Of a stretch of DNA of 64,000 nucleotides, positions 60,463-64,000 are shown one piece after another. Each line of letters begins with the position of its first letter. The stretch's first letter is position 1. The position numbers and the translations under genes were made by a program. The stretch lies in NCBI GenBank assembly GCA_947501275.1, contig CANMVD010000002.1, positions 620,001-684,000 of the forward strand, in the 5' to 3' direction. Source of the stretch: an uncultured Tateyamaria sp. (GTDB lineage Bacteria; Pseudomonadota; Alphaproteobacteria; Rhodobacterales; Rhodobacteraceae). The notes beneath the pieces were generated by a model. That model saw nothing but the letters and a program-made list of their open reading frames with translations, was not told the origin of the DNA and made no database searches.

Positions 60463-61722
60463 CTAGATCAGAAATGTCGACAGGCTGGGGATGTAGCTGA
60501 GCAGGACAAGCACCACCGCGACAGCCAGCAGGAAGGGCCATAACGACCGCAGGATGGTGCCGGGCTTGGCCCCGCTCATGGTGGAGGTGATGTACAAACC
60601 GATCCCAACTGGCGGCGTCAGCAGCCCAAGAACAAGGTTCAGGCACGCCACAATGCCGAATTGATACGGGCTGATGTCATACGAGCCGGTGGCGATCGGG
60701 AGCAGGATCGGCGTGATCAGAATGATGGCCGCAATCCCGTCGATCACCATCCCAACCAGCAGCAAAGCGGCATTCACGATCAATAGAAACACAAACGGAT
60801 CGGACGTGATCGAGGTGATCAATCCCGCCAGCTTTTGGGGCAGCTCCTCATAGATGATCACCCACCCAAATACGCTGGCCGCGGCGATCATGAACAGGAT
60901 CATCGACGCATTGACGGCCGTGCGTTTGAACATCTCTCCCAAGGTGCGCGGGTTCAGATCACGATAGACAAGCCACCCCACAAGAAATGCAATCAACGAC
61001 GCGATGGCCGCGCTTTCGGTCGGGGTCGCCACGCCAAACAGGATCCCGCCGATGATGGCCAGTGGAACCAACATCGCAGGCAACGCCGCAACAAGGGCCC
61101 GCACCGCTTCGGCCTTGGTCATCCAATCGCTTTTGGGAAAGTCCCGCGTCCAGCCGATGGCCGTGATCACAAGGGCAAAGGCAACCACCAGCAAAAGCCC
61201 CGGAATGATGCCCGCGATGAACATGTCCCCAATCGGAACCTGCGCGAGCACACCGAAAATCACGAACATCATGGAGGGCGGGATCACTGGCGCCAAAAGT
61301 CCCCCAGCCGCAGTGGTCGCGGCGGCAAAGCCACGGTCGTAGCCTTCCTCCTCCATGGCCGGAACAATAGCCCGTGACATTACTGCAATCTGCGCGGTGG
61401 CAGAGCCGATGATGGCAGCCATGAACATGTTGGCCAGCAGATTGATATAGGCCAACCCACCGCGAAACCCGCCCACAAAAATACGGGCCAATGCGATCAG
61501 GCGCCGGGTCATGCCACCCTCGTTCATCAACTCACCGGTCAGCATGAACAGTGGAATGGCCAGCAGACCGTAGTTTTCCAGCCCCCCGAACATCTTCTGC
61601 GCAAAGCTGTCATAAAGAACGGTATTGCCGCTTTCCCACACGTACCAGATCGCCGTCACTCCAAGCACAATGGCGACGGGCACCGACAAAAACAGCGCGA
61701 CAAGGAAGACAGTTGCGCTCAT
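60463..61722 (-). CDS. TRAP transporter large permease (DctM-like)
   Basis: The 419-residue DctM protein has about 12 helices with the family motif GGLLAPVIPPSMMFVIFGVLAQ (about residue 140) and LTPPVGIGLYITSTMSGAKPG near the C terminus. The ATG at 61722 overlaps the small subunit stop (ATGA). It is the last gene of the TRAP operon and converges on the ureohydrolase gene. Confidence 0.95.
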   Translation of the reverse strand: MSATVFLVALFLSVPVAIVLGVTAIWYVWESGNTVLYDSFAQKMFGGLENYGLLAIPLFMLTGELMNEGGMTRRLIALARIFVGGFRGGLAYINLLANMFMAAIIGSATAQIAVMSRAIVPAMEEEGYDRGFAAATTAAGGLLAPVIPPSMMFVIFGVLAQVPIGDMFIAGIIPGLLLVVAFALVITAIGWTRDFPKSDWMTKAEAVRALVAALPAMLVPLAIIGGILFGVATPTESAAIASLIAFLVGWLVYRDLNPRTLGEMFKRTAVNASMILFMIAAASVFGWVIIYEELPQKLAGLITSITSDPFVFLLIVNAALLLVGMVIDGIAAIILITPILLPIATGSYDISPYQFGIVACLNLVLGLLTPPVGIGLYITSTMSGAKPGTILRSLWPFLLAVAVVLVLLSYIPSLSTFLI

Positions 61723-62243
61723 GGGGTTGGATCTTTCGCAAAGAGATGCATCGCGGAATGCACAGTCGCGCCCAGAGCAAACAGCCACATCACCATCCAG
61801 AACAGATATTTTGGCACCCCAAGCGTCGATGTGGGTTCAGCATAAATGAAGTTGAAGGTGGCCCCTTGAAAGGCCTGCGTATCAAAACCTGCGCGTGCAA
61901 TGTCCAGCGGCAGAAACCAGCGCCAGCAGAACCACAACATGGCCAGAGCAAAGACAAATACAATGACATCGACGGTTTTCAGGATGGCCCGTTTGGTGCC
62001 CTGTGGCACCGCATCCGCCAATAGCGTGATCGAAATCGCACTACGATGATGCAAGGCGGCAGAGGCCCCGAGAAACGTCATCCAGACCATCGCGTAAATC
62101 GCCAGCTCGTCCACCCAGAACAGGGCCGCGCCGAAATAGCGTGTCACGATATTGAGCAGGATCAACAGCGTCACGCACAACGCCATCAGGGCCGCCAGCC
62201 ACAGCTCCAACCACGCAAGGCCCGCTGAAAACCGCCTCAGCAT
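61719..62243 (-). CDS. TRAP transporter small permease (DctQ-like)
   Basis: The 174-residue protein has four helices and the central motif NIVTRYFGAALFWVDELAIYAMVW, typical for DctQ. It couples to the large subunit by a four-base overlap. It helps deliver the periplasmic binding protein cargo. Confidence 0.93.
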   Translation of the reverse strand: MLRRFSAGLAWLELWLAALMALCVTLLILLNIVTRYFGAALFWVDELAIYAMVWMTFLGASAALHHRSAISITLLADAVPQGTKRAILKTVDVIVFVFALAMLWFCWRWFLPLDIARAGFDTQAFQGATFNFIYAEPTSTLGVPKYLFWMVMWLFALGATVHSAMHLFAKDPTP

Positions 62244-62386
62244 TTTCGGTCAGGTCCGTGACCGTGCAGGTCTGTCCACAAGTCGCAAGACATCAGGGCG
62301 CGTTATCCATCAAGAGATCATATTTGGGTTTGGCCAAAAGGTTCTGCCTTGAAGCGCATGGCAAAACCTCCGTTTCAGCATGACAA

Positions 62387-62410
62387 AGGCAGCCAGTCGC
62401 CCGGCTGCCT
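62387..62410 (-). terminator. Hairpin between dctP and dctQ
   Basis: A perfect 8-bp stem (AGGCAGCC/GGCTGCCT) with an 8-base loop lies 20 bases after the DctP stop. On the minus strand it is followed by TTTGTCA. It is probably a partial terminator or mRNA stabiliser that keeps binding protein above permease. Confidence 0.55.
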
Positions 62411-62429
62411 CCATGCCGGTTGGACGCGA

Positions 62430-63512
<1,083 letters not shown>

Positions 63513-63536
63513 CTAAGTCATCGCCAATGTAGGCTG

Positions 63537-63566
63537 CGGTTTTTTCAGATCATAGCCGGTTTTTTC
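63537..63566. promoter_or_regulatory. Two 10-bp direct repeats 20 bp apart upstream of dctP
   Basis: CGGTTTTTTC occurs at 63537-63546 and again at 63557-63566, exactly two DNA turns apart. It lies 130-160 bases before the DctP start. It looks like a paired operator or activator site for the TRAP operon. Confidence 0.45.
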
Positions 63567-63621
63567 GCCGCCTTCTCACTGCCCTATGGTTTAAAGGCAC
63601 CCTGTCAACGGCACATCCCGC

Positions 63622-63999
63622 TTACAGCTGAACCCAGCCTTCCGGTGGCTCCTTGCCCGGGTGCAATGCAGCACAGTTCGGGCAGGTGCGGTCCTCTTCG
63701 GAGGCATAGAACTTCTCATAAACCGGCGGTAGATCCTTCACCAACGACTGCAATTGGAACTCCGCCCTGAACACGCGATGCTGGCATTCAAAACAGTACC
63801 ATTCGATTGCATCATGCTGCCCCTGCTGCCGCTTTGGCTCAATCACCAGGCCAACAGATCCTTCCTGCGGGCGTTGGGGCGAGTGGCGCACATGTGGCGG
63901 CAACAGAAAGACCTCGCCCTCCCGGATCGGCACATCATAGAAGTCTTCACCATCATACAGCTTGAGCAGCATGTCCCCCTCAAGCTGGTAAAAGAACTC
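63622..63999 (-). CDS. nbaC: 3-hydroxyanthranilate 3,4-dioxygenase (C-terminal part; 5' end outside window)
   Basis: The visible 125 codons include EFFYQLEGDMLLKLYDGEDFYD, the iron-binding HVRHSPQRP region, EWYCFECQHRVFRAEF and a C-terminal rubredoxin-like CPNC pair. It opens the ring of 3-hydroxyanthranilate in tryptophan (kynurenine) degradation and quinolinate synthesis. The full enzyme is about 180 residues, so its N-terminal third lies beyond the window. It is on the same strand as, and upstream of, the TRAP operon. Confidence 0.93.
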   Translation of the reverse strand, partial: EFFYQLEGDMLLKLYDGEDFYDVPIREGEVFLLPPHVRHSPQRPQEGSVGLVIEPKRQQGQHDAIEWYCFECQHRVFRAEFQLQSLVKDLPPVYEKFYASEEDRTCPNCAALHPGKEPPEGWVQL

Positions 64000-64000
64000 C

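Overview
The window is high-GC, gene-dense DNA from a marine-type alphaproteobacterium, most probably a Roseobacter-group member of the Rhodobacterales. That placement is inferred from the gene set: many ABC and TRAP uptake systems, a SmoEFGK/MtlK-like polyol operon, a split small-permease pair, and a kynurenine-pathway dioxygenase beside a TRAP transporter. No rRNA, prophage, insertion sequence or CRISPR array was seen. One tRNA (Gly, TCC) is present.

Region 1 (2-10826) is a membrane-stress block. It holds TerC (cut by the left edge), very short coupled ORFs, XpaC, TelA, a DUF2927 lipoprotein and an SPFH-GYF protein, ending at a strong bidirectional terminator. Convergent to it is an unrecognised protein with eight 25-residue repeats. 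A second forward operon follows: three cytochrome b561-like genes, a zinc-ribbon membrane protein, a nitroreductase and dtd.

Region 2 (11088-19326, minus strand) is a complete type I secretion operon: a BapA-like adhesin with ~97-residue Ig-like repeats, then a TolC-family lipoprotein, a LapB-type ABC transporter and an HlyD adaptor.

Region 3 (19548-38267) contains glycerate kinase, a CocE-type hydrolase with a dipeptide-type ABC transporter (fused double ATPase), a thioredoxin-like protein, an acyl-CoA synthetase, an MsbA-like exporter, tRNA-Gly, a creatininase/2OG-oxygenase pair, two half-permeases, a P-loop kinase-like protein, a beta-decarboxylating dehydrogenase and its GntR regulator.

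Region 4 (38592-45374) is a polyol uptake and oxidation operon: binding protein, two permeases, AraC regulator, mannitol-type dehydrogenase and ATPase. Its promoter region carries an inverted repeat, and a triple 12-bp direct repeat lies next to the divergent GntR gene.

Region 5 (45797-50747) is an orphan type VI secretion island: VgrG, PAAR, a proline-rich protein with a nuclease-like C terminus, a candidate immunity protein and a DUF4123 adaptor.

Region 6 (50872-60416) looks like an uncharacterised nitrogen-compound scavenging locus: a DUF1989 protein, an APRT-like enzyme, a BtpA-like barrel, a LysR regulator, a polyamine-type ABC transporter, a PuuE/NodB-type hydrolase, a cytosine-deaminase-fold enzyme and a ureohydrolase. 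Region 7 (60463-63999, minus strand) has a TRAP transporter and a 3-hydroxyanthranilate dioxygenase running off the right edge.
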